Part shown: positions 1-9,936 of the stretch, piece by piece | How the letters are laid out: the number at the start of each line of letters is the position of its first letter | How positions within the stretch are numbered: the stretch's first letter is position 1 | DNA from: Symbiodinium natans | Taxonomy: Eukaryota; Sar; Dinophyceae; Suessiales; Symbiodiniaceae | Length of the DNA: 64,000 bases | NCBI GenBank assembly: GCA_905221605.1 | Contig: CAJNDS010002254.1 | Span: 186,001 to 250,000, forward strand | Direction: 5' to 3' | Made by a program: the position numbers and the translations under genes | Notes under the pieces: model-generated | The model's database searches: none | What the model saw: only the letters and a program-made list of their open reading frames with translations | What the model was told of the DNA's origin: nothing

Positions 1-320
1 CCAGTTTCGAAAGCGTTCTAAGCAAACATAGGTTCTGGATTCGATTCCTGGACGAATTTTCGGGTCGAGCAGTAAGCTACCTACAATTAGGTCGAATACG
101 ACTTCAACTTCCACTCAGCTTCTAGTTCAAATCCGTCAAAACCCCTCCCAACAAGCCTTCCAACGTACAGAACCCTACACGCCCCAAACCCTGACCCCCA
201 AAGCCCAAACCCTAAACCCCAAACCCTAAACCCCACACCCCAAACCCTGAACCCTAAAACCTTGAACTCTATAGCCTGAAACCTAAACCCGACCCGCAAA
301 CAAAGAGCCTCGAAGCTCAG

Positions 321-394
321 GTGGCCACTTTCCGATGCCGCGGGGACATGCGTGACCAGGCCATCGCCTGGGCAGAGGAGGCCCACAAGCTTAG
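321..394 (+). CDS. TPR-like exon (first seen)
   Basis: A GC-rich block follows a C-strand heptamer tract and an AG acceptor. Phase 0 reads VATFRCRGDMRDQAIAWAEE and then AHKL, the helix-turn-helix pattern of a tetratricopeptide repeat. The 3' edge is ambiguous (AG followed by GGCTTC, so a GC donor at 396 is possible). The downstream tract is again C-strand, unlike most other exons here. Inferred from reading frame and edges only. Confidence 0.5.
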
Positions 395-404
395 GGCTTC
401 GGGC

Positions 405-467
405 TTTAAACCCTAAACCCTAAACCCTAAACCCTAAACCCTAAACGCTAAACGCTAAACGCTACAC
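405..467 (+). repeat. telomere-like heptamer array, C-strand
   Basis: Tandem CCCTAAA units, the last few degenerating to CGCTAAA. This is one of many interstitial arrays in the window. It lies inside the sequence with unique DNA on both sides, so it is not a chromosome end. Confidence 0.85.
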
Positions 468-961
468 CCTCTCAGGATTTAAGGACTTAGAGATTTGAGG
501 GGGGTCAGGCCTCTAGGGGTCCAGAGGTCAGGGGTTTAGGGTTTGGGAGGGGGGGGGGGTGGGTGTTGCAAAGAGTTTGGGGATTATGTTTTTTTTTTGT
601 GTCTGGGGGGGGGGAGTGTGTGGAGAGTTTTGCGAGGTTTGGCCCAATCTAGGGCCCACAAGCTCTGTGACCCACAAGGCTCTGAAAATGCTCCCCAAAC
701 CCCCCTGTCTTACTATTATTGTTATGATTTTTCATTATTATCATTGTTATTGTTTTCTTTCTTTGGGGGAGGTCACTGAGTCCAGGGTTCAGGAAGAGGG
801 TTCAGAGTTTTGGGGTCAGGGAGTGCGAGGGCTTTCAGTCTAAGGCGTGTTGGGCTTGTAAATACTTTGGGTCCGCTGGGCCCTGAATCACGAATCCGAA
901 AACCTGCGTGGGGCCGCCAATCCTCAGCCCTTAACCCTAAGCCAAAGAACACTCTAAATCT
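468..961. other. probable intron or spacer with G-strand fragments
   Basis: Holds degenerate TTTAGGG-type fragments (around 530-550 and 785-830) and T-rich stretches. Small open frames here are incidental. No gene recognised. Confidence 0.4.
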
Positions 962-1018
962 GAACCCTGAACCCTGAACCCTAAACCCTAAACCCTAAAC
1001 CCTAAACCCTAAACCCTC
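962..1018 (+). repeat. telomere-like heptamer array, C-strand
   Basis: CCCTGAA units passing into perfect CCCTAAA units. It ends 20 bp before the AG that precedes the next exon-like block, so it sits where a polypyrimidine tract would be. Confidence 0.85.
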
Positions 1019-1038
1019 CTAAACCCGAATTCCCGAAG

Positions 1039-1099
1039 CCTTTTGTTTTGGGAGGCGATCGCGCTCCGCCGGGAGCTGGGCCTCGAAGCTGACATTCGG
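1039..1099 (+). CDS. TPR-like exon
   Basis: After CCCGAAG the frame reads LLFWEAIALRRELGLEADIR, with alternating small and large hydrophobic residues like a TPR helix pair. It is preceded by a C-strand heptamer array. The donor is unclear; GAGATG would need a GA donor. Confidence 0.45.
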
Positions 1100-2343
1100 A
1101 GATGGGGAGATGGGGGGGTTTTGGGAGGGCTTTTTGGGGACTTTAGAGCCCTTAAATCCCAAACCCCAAACCCTAAACCCCAAAGCCTGAACCCTACCCG
1201 TAGGGTACGGGTTTAGGAGACGACTCACCCTGAAATAAGTCGTAATTGCAGTAGGGTCTTCTTTTGGATGGGGGTTTCGGTAGTTTCGGGCCGTAGTGTC
1301 GTTGAGTTTCGGATCTCAGCCCTGGCCGGTTTCAGGGCTTTCGGGGTATTCGGTTCGCTTTGTTTTTACTCGTCATGCCGGTTCAGGCTTTGCATGTTTC
1401 AGGCTCCGCGCTCCCGGCTTTGGGTCACGGGGCTTCCGGGTTGTAGGGTTCCGGGCTCTCGTGGCGGCGGCGGGGAAACTGACTCTTGCGGAAGCTGGGC
1501 GTGCCTAGTTTAGGTGTGGTAGAGGATGCCATGAATGTTTGGCCAGTACGTTTGAAGTGCTTAGGGATCTGCACATTGATTTTGTATTCTGAATTCCAAA
1601 CCCTAAGGGCTTTCTTCTCTGAACCGTGGAGTAGAGGGCTTTGAGTCTTCTGGCAGCCTCAGTTTGGAGCATCGAGGCGACAAGAAACTGGAAGGCTACG
1701 CTCTGCTGGCTTCTGCGTCGGCGTGCACGCAGAAGAGCCACGTGGCTGACCCCTTCACGGTTTAGGGTTTTGGGTTTTGGGTTTAGGGCTCATTTTGTGT
1801 TCGTTTCTCATGGGGCTTGCATAGATTCAAGGCCTTGGGGTTCATCCCCTGGGGATTTCTTGTATGTCAGAGATTTCGGGCCACCTTTCGTAGGTAACTG
1901 CTGTAAAGAGAAAGCAAGTCCTGATACAAGAATACCAACTAGGGTCCCCCCTGCTCTATGGTTTGCATTTATCTTCGAATTCCGTATTCAGGAAGGTCGG
2001 CATGTTGAAAGAGTTTCTGATTTGGCTCTGGAGTCTTCCAAGCGCCGAAACTCTCAAGTACCCGACCCCCAAAACCTCTGAGTTTCCAAAGCGTGCTTCC
2101 GATTTTTCCTTGGCTCTCATATATGTTGCATGTAACATTTGCCTGGACCGTAGGACCTAAACTCGTAGCCCTACACCTTTTAAAGCCCTAACCCCTAAAC
2201 CCCGAAACCCTGCACCCTAACCCCTAAACCCTAAACCCTACACCCTAAACCCGAACCGAAACCCCTAAACCCTAAACCCTAAACCCCAAACCCTCAGCCC
2301 TAAACCCTAAACCCCTACACCCTCCCTCAAAGCCTTGCTCCAG
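1100..2343. other. probable intron or spacer
   Basis: Mostly non-repetitive with scattered G-strand heptamers (about 1135-1200 and 1760-1790), then a long degenerate C-strand tract from about 2165 to 2330. Several open frames (for example 1641-2081) have no recognisable protein features and biased T-rich codons. No gene supported. Confidence 0.4.
2183..2330 (+). repeat. telomere-like heptamer tract, C-strand, degenerate
   Basis: Runs of CCCTAAA, CCCTAAC and CCCCGAAA variants ending just before CTTGCTCCAG, the acceptor of the next exon-like block. Confidence 0.8.
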
Positions 2344-2434
2344 GTGTGAAAGCCCATCAGCGGAAGCATTACCTTAGAGCCATCAAGGCGCTGAAGGCAG
2401 GAGCGGACCAACCTCAGGAGCCATCATTCCAAGG
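2344..2434 (+). CDS. exon-like block, helical, possible TPR
   Basis: Bounded by TGCTCCAG upstream and by GTTTAGGG downstream. The first telomere-like unit itself supplies the GT donor. The only open phase (two leading bases) reads VKAHQRKHYLRAIKALKAGA, which is strongly helical. C-strand before and G-strand after. Confidence 0.5.
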
Positions 2435-2500
2435 GTTTAGGGTTTAGGGTTTGGGGTTTGGGGTTTGGGGTTTAGGGTTTCGGGTTTGGGGTTCAGGGCT
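2435..2500 (+). repeat. telomere-like heptamer array, G-strand, starting at a donor
   Basis: GTTTAGGGTTTAGGG begins exactly at the inferred 5' splice site and degenerates to GGGGTTT units. Confidence 0.75.
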
Positions 2501-3174
2501 TAGGGTTCAGGGTGTGCGGTTTAGAGTCAAAAGGGGCCTGGGAGCTTCTGAGGGGAACTCTTGACCCCCATAGGACAGGTTCCGTGAAGGTTTTCTTGAA
2601 CTCATGTCCGCTTCTCTAAAAATGCTCCTTTCTTAAGGGCGGGGCCCTAGACCTAAGGGGGCGTAGTGCAACGGGTCGTCGCGAGCAAAGCAGTCTGAGT
2701 TCTGAGTATGGTTAAACCAAAATCCATGAGAACCCGGGATGTAGTGTTCCTACTACGCTAAGCCCAACCTCTAAACCCAAACTCTACAAGGAGGGGGAAG
2801 GTCTATTGACAAGCTGGGGTGCTCTTCCTTGGGTTCCTGAGAACGAAAAGGAGGCTTCACCCTGCATTTTCCTTTGTTGGAGGTTCCCACATTTTTTAAG
2901 ATTGACTTTGACCACGTCCTCATCGCGAACACCCCTAAGCTTCAAGTCTGACCTTTGGGTTGGAGGAGAGGTTCAGGGTTTAGGGCTTGGAGGTTTGGGG
3001 GGGAGCGTTTATTGTTATTCTTACAGTCTTGTTAGTGTTCTTGTTCTTGTTCTTGTGCTTCTTCAGAATTTGTCGAGGTGTATGATGTAGGGTTTAGGAC
3101 TGAGGCATATGGCTTCTGGCCGCACTTGATGTGTAGATCAAGCCAGGGAAGTTCGTTTCTTTGCTTGAATGTAG

Positions 3175-3237
3175 GCGGCCATGCAGCTCTTTGCCGAATG
3201 CCCCGAGGAGGACGCCCCAGGGCTTGTCGGGAGCCTT
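3175..3237 (+). CDS. exon-like block, possible TPR
   Basis: After TTGAATGTAG the frame reads AAMQLFAECPEEDAPGLVGS. It runs directly into a decamer satellite (CCCCCTTAAG), so the 3' edge is not defined. Moderate support from frame and acceptor only. Confidence 0.4.
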
Positions 3238-3329
3238 AAGCCCCCTTAAGCCCCCTTAAGCCCCCTAAAGCCCCCTTAAGCCCCCTTAAGCCCCCTTAAG
3301 CCCCCTTAAGCCCCCTTAAGCCCCCTTAA
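3235..3329 (+). repeat. decamer satellite CCCCCTTAAG, about 9.5 copies
   Basis: Period 10, nearly perfect, with one CCCCCTAAAG variant. It starts at the end of an exon-like block. It resembles an expanded, shifted version of the heptamer theme but has its own unit length. Confidence 0.9.
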
Positions 3330-3577
3330 CCTATAAACAACCCTACAACTCTACAACCCTGCAACCGTACACCCTAGAAGCCCAAACCCTGCAACCCGAA
3401 ATCCTCCAAAAAACTCCTTGAACCTGGAAATCCCTACTCACCCGTCCCTTAGAAGTCAGGGCTAAGGGTCCCCTAAGCCCTAAACCCTAAACCCTCCTAA
3501 ACCTCTATGGAAGTTGAGGTCTTCGGGACAATCCCCATCCCCCCTTTGGGATCCGAGGGGACCCGTTTGCTCTCCAG

Positions 3578-3612
3578 GACGTCGTGGGCCGCAGTGGACA
3601 GGCCCTGCCTCC
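3578..3612 (+). CDS. possible micro-exon
   Basis: TTTGCTCTCCAG is followed by a 35-bp GC-rich block reading DVVGRSGQALP, then a C-strand heptamer tract. Too short to assign. Kept because the acceptor is good and the composition contrasts with its flanks. Confidence 0.25.
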
Positions 3613-4040
3613 CCAAACCCTAAACCTTACACCCTAAACTTTGAAGCCGAAACTCCAAAACCAGAAGCCCAGGACGCCAGCCGTGAAGCCTGAACCCTGA
3701 ACCCTGAACCCTCAACCCAAAACCCAAAACCCAAAACCCCAGATGCCGAACCCCCAAGTCCATGGTCCCTAGATTCAATCGTTCCTGGAAGGGTTTCAGG
3801 CCGGGGATCCGGGAGCTAGTTTCATGGCTTTTGGGTTTCAGGGCTCATGGTTCAGGGTTCATGGCTTGAGGTTTCAGGGTTCAGTATTTAGCAACCCTAT
3901 AAGGCCCTGGGACCCTAAAGCCAACACCTTTGGATCCCAAACCCTATGAGGCCCTAGGACCCTAAAGCCCACACCCCCAAATCCTCAACCCTATAACGCC
4001 CTGCAACCTTAAGGCCTACAGCCTGAAATCCTCAACCCTA

Positions 4041-4141
4041 AGCCCAAACACCCTAACCCTAACCCTAAACCCTAAACCCTAAACCCTAAACCCTAAACCC
4101 CAAACCCCAAACCCTAAACCCTAAAACCCTAAACCCTAAAC
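4041..4141 (+). repeat. telomere-like heptamer array, C-strand
   Basis: CCCTAAC units followed by CCCTAAA and CCCCAAA units, 47 bp upstream of the next exon-like block. Confidence 0.85.
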
Positions 4142-4187
4142 CCCCCATAAGACCCCATTTAAGCTCCCAACCCCTAAGCCCGGCCAG

Positions 4188-4250
4188 GCTCGGGCCCTCC
4201 ACGGCCTGGCTTCTGCGACGGGCCGTCTCGAGGCGCACTGGAGCTCCCTA
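4188..4250 (+). CDS. TPR-like exon
   Basis: Acceptor CCCGGCCAG, then phase 0 ARALHGLASATGRLEAHWSS. The spacing of A, L, G and A residues fits one TPR helix pair. A G-strand heptamer array follows within 10 bp. Donor not certain. Confidence 0.5.
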
Positions 4251-4254
4251 GATT

Positions 4255-4303
4255 TCGGGTTTAGGGTTTAGGGTTGAGGGTTTAGGGTTTAGGGTTTAGT
4301 AGG
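4255..4303 (+). repeat. telomere-like heptamer array, G-strand
   Basis: TTTAGGG units just after the preceding exon-like block, followed by looser GGGG(T/C)TT fragments to about 4410. Confidence 0.8.
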
Positions 4304-4606
4304 GGGTTGAGGGGCTTAGTGGTTCAGGGGTTCAAGGGTGTGGGGGTTGAGGGGTTTACAGCTCCGGCTAAATAGGGTTAGTTTATGGGGGTTAGGGCCG
4401 GTTAGGGTTAGGGGTTTAGTTTTTCGTTCTGCCTCGAGTCTAAGCTCATTTGTGTTTTTTGGGTTGTATGTTCAGGTTTTAAGTAGTCGAGGGTTTTACG
4501 GTTTTTAGGGTTACTTACTTGCTTGGCGTTTTCGGGTATGCAGGTGTGATGCTCTGCTTGATTCTGCGACATAACTGTGCTGAGTTCATGACCGTATGCC
4601 AGAACT

Positions 4607-4714
4607 ACTTGGGGTTTCGTGGGTACTTATAACCCCAATCATAACTTTGCTTGTAACCTACTTCGAGGACCAGGGGGCTCACAATTGGGGTTAGAAGTAC
4701 CCATGAACCCCAAG
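4607..4714. repeat. inverted repeat, ~30-bp arms
   Basis: The arm at about 4607-4639 (CTTGGGGTTTCGTGGGTACT...) is the near reverse complement of the arm at about 4684-4714 (...AGTACCCATGAACCCCAAG), with a ~45-bp loop. It sits 20 bp upstream of a TPR-like exon. No target duplication was identified. Confidence 0.7.
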
Positions 4715-4734
4715 TGAACGACTTGCCGAGAGCA

Positions 4735-4822
4735 GGATTTTCGAAAGTCCGTCTCGCACGCCCGCGAAGCGGCGGCGCTTTTCCAACAGCTGGACCTACG
4801 TGACGTCGGCTGCGACTTGAGA
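4735..4822 (+). CDS. TPR-like exon
   Basis: After GCCGAGAGCAG the frame reads SVSHAREAAALFQQLDLRDV. HAREAAALFQQL is a textbook TPR A/B helix. The probable donor is GTTCGG at 4823. The frame stays open about 60 bp beyond, so the 3' edge is provisional. Confidence 0.55.
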
Positions 4823-5457
4823 GTTCGGGGCCTTGTGAAGGTTCGGCAGTGGATGCAAGGAGTTCGGATTGGGGCTTAGCTCTTTCGGCTCATGTGCAGG
4901 GGACGCCGGGGTGTTAGTGAGGAGTCAGGGCTAGGGACGGCCCCATCAACCGGAAACCTCACCCCAAAGCCCAACATCCTGAACATCCGGAATGCACACT
5001 TGAGCCTCAAGCTATACCAATTAGAGTCTTGAAGCAAGGCTACCATTGGCATGGCATCACAGCTGAAGAAAATCGGTTGCCTTCAGAATCCCTCAACTGC
5101 AAGCGCTCTCTCTCTTTTGCAGGCCTTTTAAGAATTATCAAATGTCCTTTCGTAGGCCTAAATCCAACCAGCATGTGCCAGTTCAGGTAACTCCAAGTTC
5201 GCAACAAGACCATTGTTGCCAGTGCCCGCGTGCCCCCCCCCCCCCCCCCACCACACCCTGAACCTTCCGATAGCTATACTTGGAGACTCGTGGGTGGCTC
5301 TTCAGAAATGGGGGTTCTGAGGCATGGAGGCGCATCCAGAACCCCGCTTCGAACCACCCACCCTAACCTGAAACCTGAAACCCTAAGCTCGAAACTCCCC
5401 CGGACCCTGAACCCTATACATCGTCTTGTGGTTCTAAAGAGCTTCTGAGGAAAGGAG

Positions 5458-5529
5458 GAGGGCCTTGAGCTGGAGTTTCTTGCCCGGCTGCAGTTGCAGC
5501 TGGGCCACTACAAGGCCCGCGCTGGGCAG
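5458..5529 (+). CDS. TPR-like exon
   Basis: 72 bp, phase 0, reading EGLELEFLARLQLQLGHYKA and a few more residues. FLARLQLQLGHYKAA-like spacing is typical of a TPR. The flanking edges (GGAG acceptor, CAG end) are weak. Confidence 0.45.
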
Positions 5530-5561
5530 TTGAAGCCTTAACCCCCGAACTGTCCTCACTT

Positions 5562-5656
5562 GGGATGCTCCCCCTTAAGCTAACAGTCCTTAATTGGGAT
5601 TCTAGTACCCCCTGTTTGAATCCCTACTAAGGACTGTTAATATAAGGGGGAACATC
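5562..5656. repeat. compact inverted-repeat element, ~95 bp
   Basis: The left arm (5562-5607, GGATGCTCCCCCTTAAGC...) pairs with the right arm (5614-5656, ...ATAAGGGGGAACATCC) over about 45 bp with few mismatches and almost no loop. It has a MITE- or introner-like form, with no coding capacity. It follows an exon-like block within about 30 bp. Confidence 0.75.
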
Positions 5657-5969
5657 CTCAGCCCTCAGCCCCAAGCCGAACCCTAGCAACGAAGCCTTCT
5701 TGCTTGTCTTTTTGCTGGGTTTTGGGAGTCGGGGGATGTAGGGTTTAAGGTTTTTCAAGGATCCCACGAGAGATCCTCGCCCCTTATGTCCCTTAGCAAC
5801 CTTAAGCCCGGCAACCCTGCAAGCCTGGTAGTCCCTTTGTTCTGGGGTCCTTCTGCAAAACCCCTTGGGGATCCTATGAGGCATGAGGCAAAGGGTGTAG
5901 CATGTAGGGTTTAGGGTTTGGGCTTTCGGCTTTAGGGTTAGAGTTTAGCGGTTTGGGGTTTGGGGTTTG

Positions 5970-6050
5970 GAGGTTTGGGGCTTTTGGGGCTTTTGGGGCT
6001 TTTGGGGCTTTTGGGGGCTTTTGGGGGCTTTTGGGGGCTTTTGAGGGGAT
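5970..6050 (+). repeat. GGGGCTTTT tandem array
   Basis: Units of GGGGCTTTT and GGGGGCTTTT repeated about eight times, preceded by GGGGTTT heptamers. Confidence 0.85.
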
Positions 6051-6172
6051 TAGGACTTTTTGGGCTTATCCGGCTTATGGGGTTTGCAGGTCTGGGGCGT
6101 TTGCCCTGTTGGACCCCGAGCCTGGCTAGGCTTTAAGCTTCCCTAAGCGCGACGCGCCTTGACTTTGCCCAG

Positions 6173-6220
6173 GAGGGCCGGAAGTCTGCAGAGGACGGTG
6201 GCTGCGCACCTCACGGAATC
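6173..6220 (+). CDS. possible exon
   Basis: GACTTTGCCCAG precedes a 48-bp block reading EGRKSAEDGGCAPHGI. No recognisable motif and an undefined 3' edge. Confidence 0.25.
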
Positions 6221-6850
6221 CTACACAACTCCCCTCACCAACACACGAAGGGCTGAGGGTTCTCGAAGGGCCGCAGCCACCACGAAATGGGCCCGGACAA
6301 TCCACCCGAGAGAAGGTCTTTTGCGCAGGCATGGGCTCCCAAAACCCCGGTTCCTCAGTGAACGTCAACCCTGAGCCTCACATTCCCTGAATACCCTTGA
6401 TACCCCACGTACCCTTTATACCCTGAAGACCCCAAAGAACCAAAAGCCCTGGATCCGAAACCTAGTGAACCCCAAGCTCTGAAGCATGAGGATTGTTGTC
6501 AGGGACGGGGAGGCATGATATACTTTGAGGCCCTAGGGTTGCGCAGACGTTCGGATTTTTAGGGTTAAACCCGAAGCTCTCCTAAACCCTAAACCCTAAA
6601 CCCTAAACCCTAGACCCTGAACCCTAGACCCCAAACCCGAGACCCTAAAATCCAGGAGAGTCGGATGCGTCTGATGCCTCTTGGATAGAGTTCCAATTCC
6701 CAGCCCTTGCAAACCCTCTGAATCCCACAGCGACGGGTCCCCTTGATCATCAGCAGAATGATGGCCCTAGGTTGGGCTGCAAGAAATTATCACTTAGGTT
6801 AGTCCCTGACCTCCAGTCAGTACTTTCTAAGCCTCTGCGCCCCGTGCCAG

Positions 6851-6922
6851 GAGGCCCTCAAGATTTTCATCAAGCAGGGCAACTCCACCTGGCAGGGCGT
6901 CGCGCTGCGCACCTGCGTCAAG
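6851..6922 (+). CDS. TPR-like exon with canonical GT-AG edges
   Basis: Acceptor CCCGTGCCAG and donor AAG|GTCCGG enclose exactly 24 codons in phase 0, reading EALKIFIKQGNSTWQGVALR. ALKIF...G...A.AL is the TPR consensus spacing. One of the best-bounded exons in the series. Confidence 0.6.
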
Positions 6923-6953
6923 GTCCGGCGCGGGTGGGTAGCACATGTCGCAT

Positions 6954-6973
6954 GTATATATATATATATATAT
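6954..6973. repeat. TA dinucleotide microsatellite
   Basis: About ten TA units within the ~340-bp spacer between the preceding exon and the cysteine-synthase-like gene. The rest of that spacer shows nothing recognisable, and no spliced-leader relic was seen upstream of the gene. Confidence 0.9.
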
Positions 6974-7259
6974 GTATACATATCTTGTATAAACATATAC
7001 AATATAGTTTCCATGTCGGTTTTGAGGTTGTGCTTCAAACGAACTTCTTGGCCTCCAGAATCCAGGGAATTCCCAGTGTCCGATGCGCCGGTCGTTCCGA
7101 CAGCAGGCCCAAGTGCCCACAGAAAGCTGACCACCCCAAACTACCAAGCCTAGTTGGAGAATAGCCAGGGTTTAGGACCAAATATAGGGTCACACAAAGG
7201 TTCGCAGCAGAAAGACAGCGCTTGCTAGTCTTGCTTGCAAAGGCACCCCTCAAGCAGTT

Positions 7260-8534
7260 GTGGGCGCCATGGCATCCATCGTTCGGTTCGCTCACAGAAG
7301 AGGACCCATGGGCTGGACACACCATGCCCTGAAGGTTCTGGATCGCGAGCGGCATCGATGTGCTAGCACCCCTCTGCTGAGCATGGCTGATGGTATGGTC
7401 CAGCCCAAGTTTGGTAGCAACGCCTTCGCGATGAATGGCTGTGGTGGTGGTGATGGTATTGACCTGTACTTCAAGGACGAGTCGGTTCATCAGTCAGGAT
7501 CTCTCAAGCATCGATTGGCACGTAGCCTTTTCCTTTACAAGATATCCTCGGGTCAGATCCGAGAAGGGACCACTTGCATTGAGGCCTCCAGTGGATCCAC
7601 CGCCATTTCCGAAGCCTACTTCGCTCGCCTGCTTGGGCTGCCCTTCATTGCAGTCGTAGCATCGACCACCGCCAAGAGCAAGCTGCGGTGCATTGAGAGG
7701 CTCGGAGCCACATGTGTGTTGGTCGATTCTGCCGACCAAGTCTACGCCGAGGCGCAAGCCATCGAGGCGAAGCTGAACCAGAGAAGCGGTGACTCCTTTG
7801 GAGGCCACTACATGGATCAGTTCACCAACGCCGAGAGAGCTACCGACTGGAAGGGCAACAACAACCTCGCGGAAGATATCCTCCACCAGATGGAAGTAGA
7901 GCGACACCCGGTTCCCTCCTATGTTGTTGTAGGAGCTGGAACCGGTGGTACGGCCACCACGCTGGGACGTTTCATGCACTACAACGACTATGACACCCAA
8001 ATCTGTGTCGTTGATCCCGAGAACTCCGTATTTTACGATTGCTTTCGAACCGGCGACACTTCCCTTGTTCTGGGAGACGGCGACAGCAGCATCCCTCCCG
8101 AAGAATCAGGAATTGTGCCCAAATCCGGTCATGGCCGATCCATGATTGAAGGAATCGGCCGTCCACGAGTCGAGCCCAGCTTTGTGCCCTCCGCCGTTGA
8201 CACCATGATTCGAGTGCCCGACGCAGCTTCTTACGCTGCCATGCACTTTCTCAACGACTTGGGAATCAGTTCCAATATGCCCGGCGCATCGAGCGGTACG
8301 AATCTCTATGGTTCCATTGTCCTGATCGATGAAATGCGACGAAACGGACAGGATGGGAGCCTGGTCACTCTCATCTGTGACCGCGGAGACCGCTACTTGG
8401 ATACATACTACAACCAGGAGTGGCTGAGAGAGAACGGTTTTGATCTGGAGCCTTACTTAGAGCAGATCCGAAACTTCTGGGAGACGGGTACCCTGAAGAA
8501 AGTGGGAAGGTCGCACAGTGTTGCAAAGCACTAG
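7260..8534 (+). CDS. PLP-dependent cysteine synthase / cysteine desulfhydrase-like enzyme, intronless
   Basis: A 424-residue single-exon gene of the fold-type II PLP family (cysteine synthase, cystathionine beta-synthase, Cds1-type cysteine desulfhydrase). Visible motifs: SGSLKHRLA with the Schiff-base lysine at about K83; the substrate loop SSGST at about 110-114; the conserved stretch GHYMDQFTNAERATDWKGNN at about 182-201; the phosphate-binding GAGTGGT at about 225-231; and EGIGRPRVEPSF further on. The motif set and length fit the bacterial Cds1-like branch, which cleaves cysteine to sulfide, pyruvate and ammonia, better than plant O-acetylserine thiol-lyases. The first ~40 residues are extra and arginine-rich, so an organelle-targeting peptide is possible; ATG codons at residues 1 and 4 are both plausible starts. 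It has no introns although exon-like blocks with introns lie on both sides, which suggests retroposition or acquisition from bacteria. Which reaction it carries out cannot be read from the sequence. Confidence 0.9.
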   Translation: MGAMASIVRFAHRRGPMGWTHHALKVLDRERHRCASTPLLSMADGMVQPKFGSNAFAMNGCGGGDGIDLYFKDESVHQSGSLKHRLARSLFLYKISSGQIREGTTCIEASSGSTAISEAYFARLLGLPFIAVVASTTAKSKLRCIERLGATCVLVDSADQVYAEAQAIEAKLNQRSGDSFGGHYMDQFTNAERATDWKGNNNLAEDILHQMEVERHPVPSYVVVGAGTGGTATTLGRFMHYNDYDTQICVVDPENSVFYDCFRTGDTSLVLGDGDSSIPPEESGIVPKSGHGRSMIEGIGRPRVEPSFVPSAVDTMIRVPDAASYAAMHFLNDLGISSNMPGASSGTNLYGSIVLIDEMRRNGQDGSLVTLICDRGDRYLDTYYNQEWLRENGFDLEPYLEQIRNFWETGTLKKVGRSHSVAKH

Positions 8535-9178
8535 ATCTTAGGCTTTTTCTTGGGCCGCAGTCCCGTGGACGCACGATATTCCCGGCAGGCTGGCAGGAGG
8601 AGGGTTCATTTCTGAAGCTCGGGGTTTTTTCTGCCCAAACGTGGCTTTTCCCCGAGGTGCCAGTGTGTTCATCACCTCCAGCTCCTCCACTTGTACAGGT
8701 GAAAGGGGGATGCGCGGGCCTGAGAAGTACAGCATCGGGCTGGTGCGCGGAACGGCGAAGTGAATTATCTGTCCGAAAACGTCTGTCACTTTCAGCAAGT
8801 TCGGGGTTCCAAACTTGTAGGAAGTAGCATTCCTAGTGTTGCTACTGTTGCAGAGCATCCTAAGGGAGGGGCGTTAGGTCGAGGCTTGGGGTTAGCGAGT
8901 GTTCGCGGCCTCTTGGTGTTGATTCAAAGTGGGGAGCCTTGAACCCTCAACCCTAAACCCTCCGAATACTTAGAACCTTGGTTGCGGTTCAGGGCAACTG
9001 CGCTAATGACTGGCTGTGACCTTATTTGGGGCATGGCTACAAAACCAGGGTAGGTTGGTAGCGATCCTCCAGGTACGTCTCTCTATCCATAGGCCTCCAT
9101 GTGGTTACTTGCCCCAAGACCCGAAGTCCCCATTGAGAAGGGCTTTCTGGTTAGCCCCCGTTCTCGAAATCGGAACAG
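8535..9178. other. spacer downstream of the PLP enzyme
   Basis: Non-repetitive sequence with one short C-strand heptamer tract near 8943-8960. Holds the presumed 3' UTR. No further gene recognised. Confidence 0.4.
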
Positions 9179-9299
9179 CCCTAAACCCTAAACCCTAAAC
9201 CCTAAACCCTAAACCCTAAACCCTAAACCCTAAACCCTAAACCCTAAACCCTAAACCCTAAACCCTAAACCTAAACCCTAAACCCTAAACCCTAAACCC
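9179..9299 (+). repeat. telomere-like heptamer array, C-strand, about 17 units
   Basis: One of the longest and most regular CCCTAAA arrays in the window, with a single 1-bp slip near 9270. It ends about 20 bp before the next exon-like block. Confidence 0.95.
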
Positions 9300-9322
9300 A
9301 CCCTGCGGCTCGTGATCCGAAG

Positions 9323-9399
9323 CCAAAGCACCCCCAAGTCCCTGTTCGAGGCGCTGCTCCGGGCGAAGAAAGTCAAGGACCCGAGCAATGTGCTTCAGG
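9323..9399 (+). CDS. TPR-like exon
   Basis: After CGATCCGAAG-type acceptor sequence the frame reads STPKSLFEALLRAKKVKDPS, helical with TPR-like spacing. It ends at CAGG|GTTGGGG. The C-strand array is before it and G-strand fragments come after. Confidence 0.5.
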
Positions 9400-9936
9400 G
9401 TTGGGGAGGGTTTAGGCTTCAAATGGGTTTAGGGCTTGGGGAGTTGCGGGGGGTTAAAGTTTTTTATCTTATGGCGCTTTGTAGGCTTTCTGTGTTTAGG
9501 GCCCCAGCCAGGTCTGTCAAGGTTGGAACAATTCGGATCGTTTCGGAACGGTTCGGCTTGGGTTCAGGGGTTGGCTTGTCGAGGCTTGCAAAGCCGGAGT
9601 GGTTCGGAATTCTTTGGGGTTTACGAAAATAGGGGATCCCTAAAATAGTCCCCGAATAGTAGGGTTCCCTTAAAGACCCCAATAAGGTACCCCTAATATC
9701 GCAAACCCCTTTTTCGGCGTTTTCGACAGGGCACACATGGATCCTGAGTGTCTGCAAATAGTTTGAAGTGCCATGTTCTGCAACAGACAAGCAGCCCATC
9801 GGCTCGCCCAACCCCTTTAGGCCTGTAGGTGTCGGAGGAGCAGTAGTCATTGTAGTGGAGGCATGGTTGTAGCTTGGTGTGTGCTCAGCCGTAAAAAAGC
9901 CCAAGCAGCTTTCAAGCCGTGAACTCGAAACCCTCA

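Noticed and set aside
1641-2081. 146-codon + strand ORF
   Set aside because: T-rich, includes translated heptamer sequence, no domain and no exon edges.
3235-3329. CRISPR-like array
   Set aside because: Head-to-tail decamers without spacers, in eukaryotic DNA.
7035-7490. - strand ORF overlapping the PLP enzyme start
   Set aside because: Overlaps a strongly supported gene on the other strand and has no motif.
9179-9299. True telomere or chromosome end
   Set aside because: The arrays are short, occur in both orientations dozens of times, and are flanked by unique sequence and exon-like blocks.
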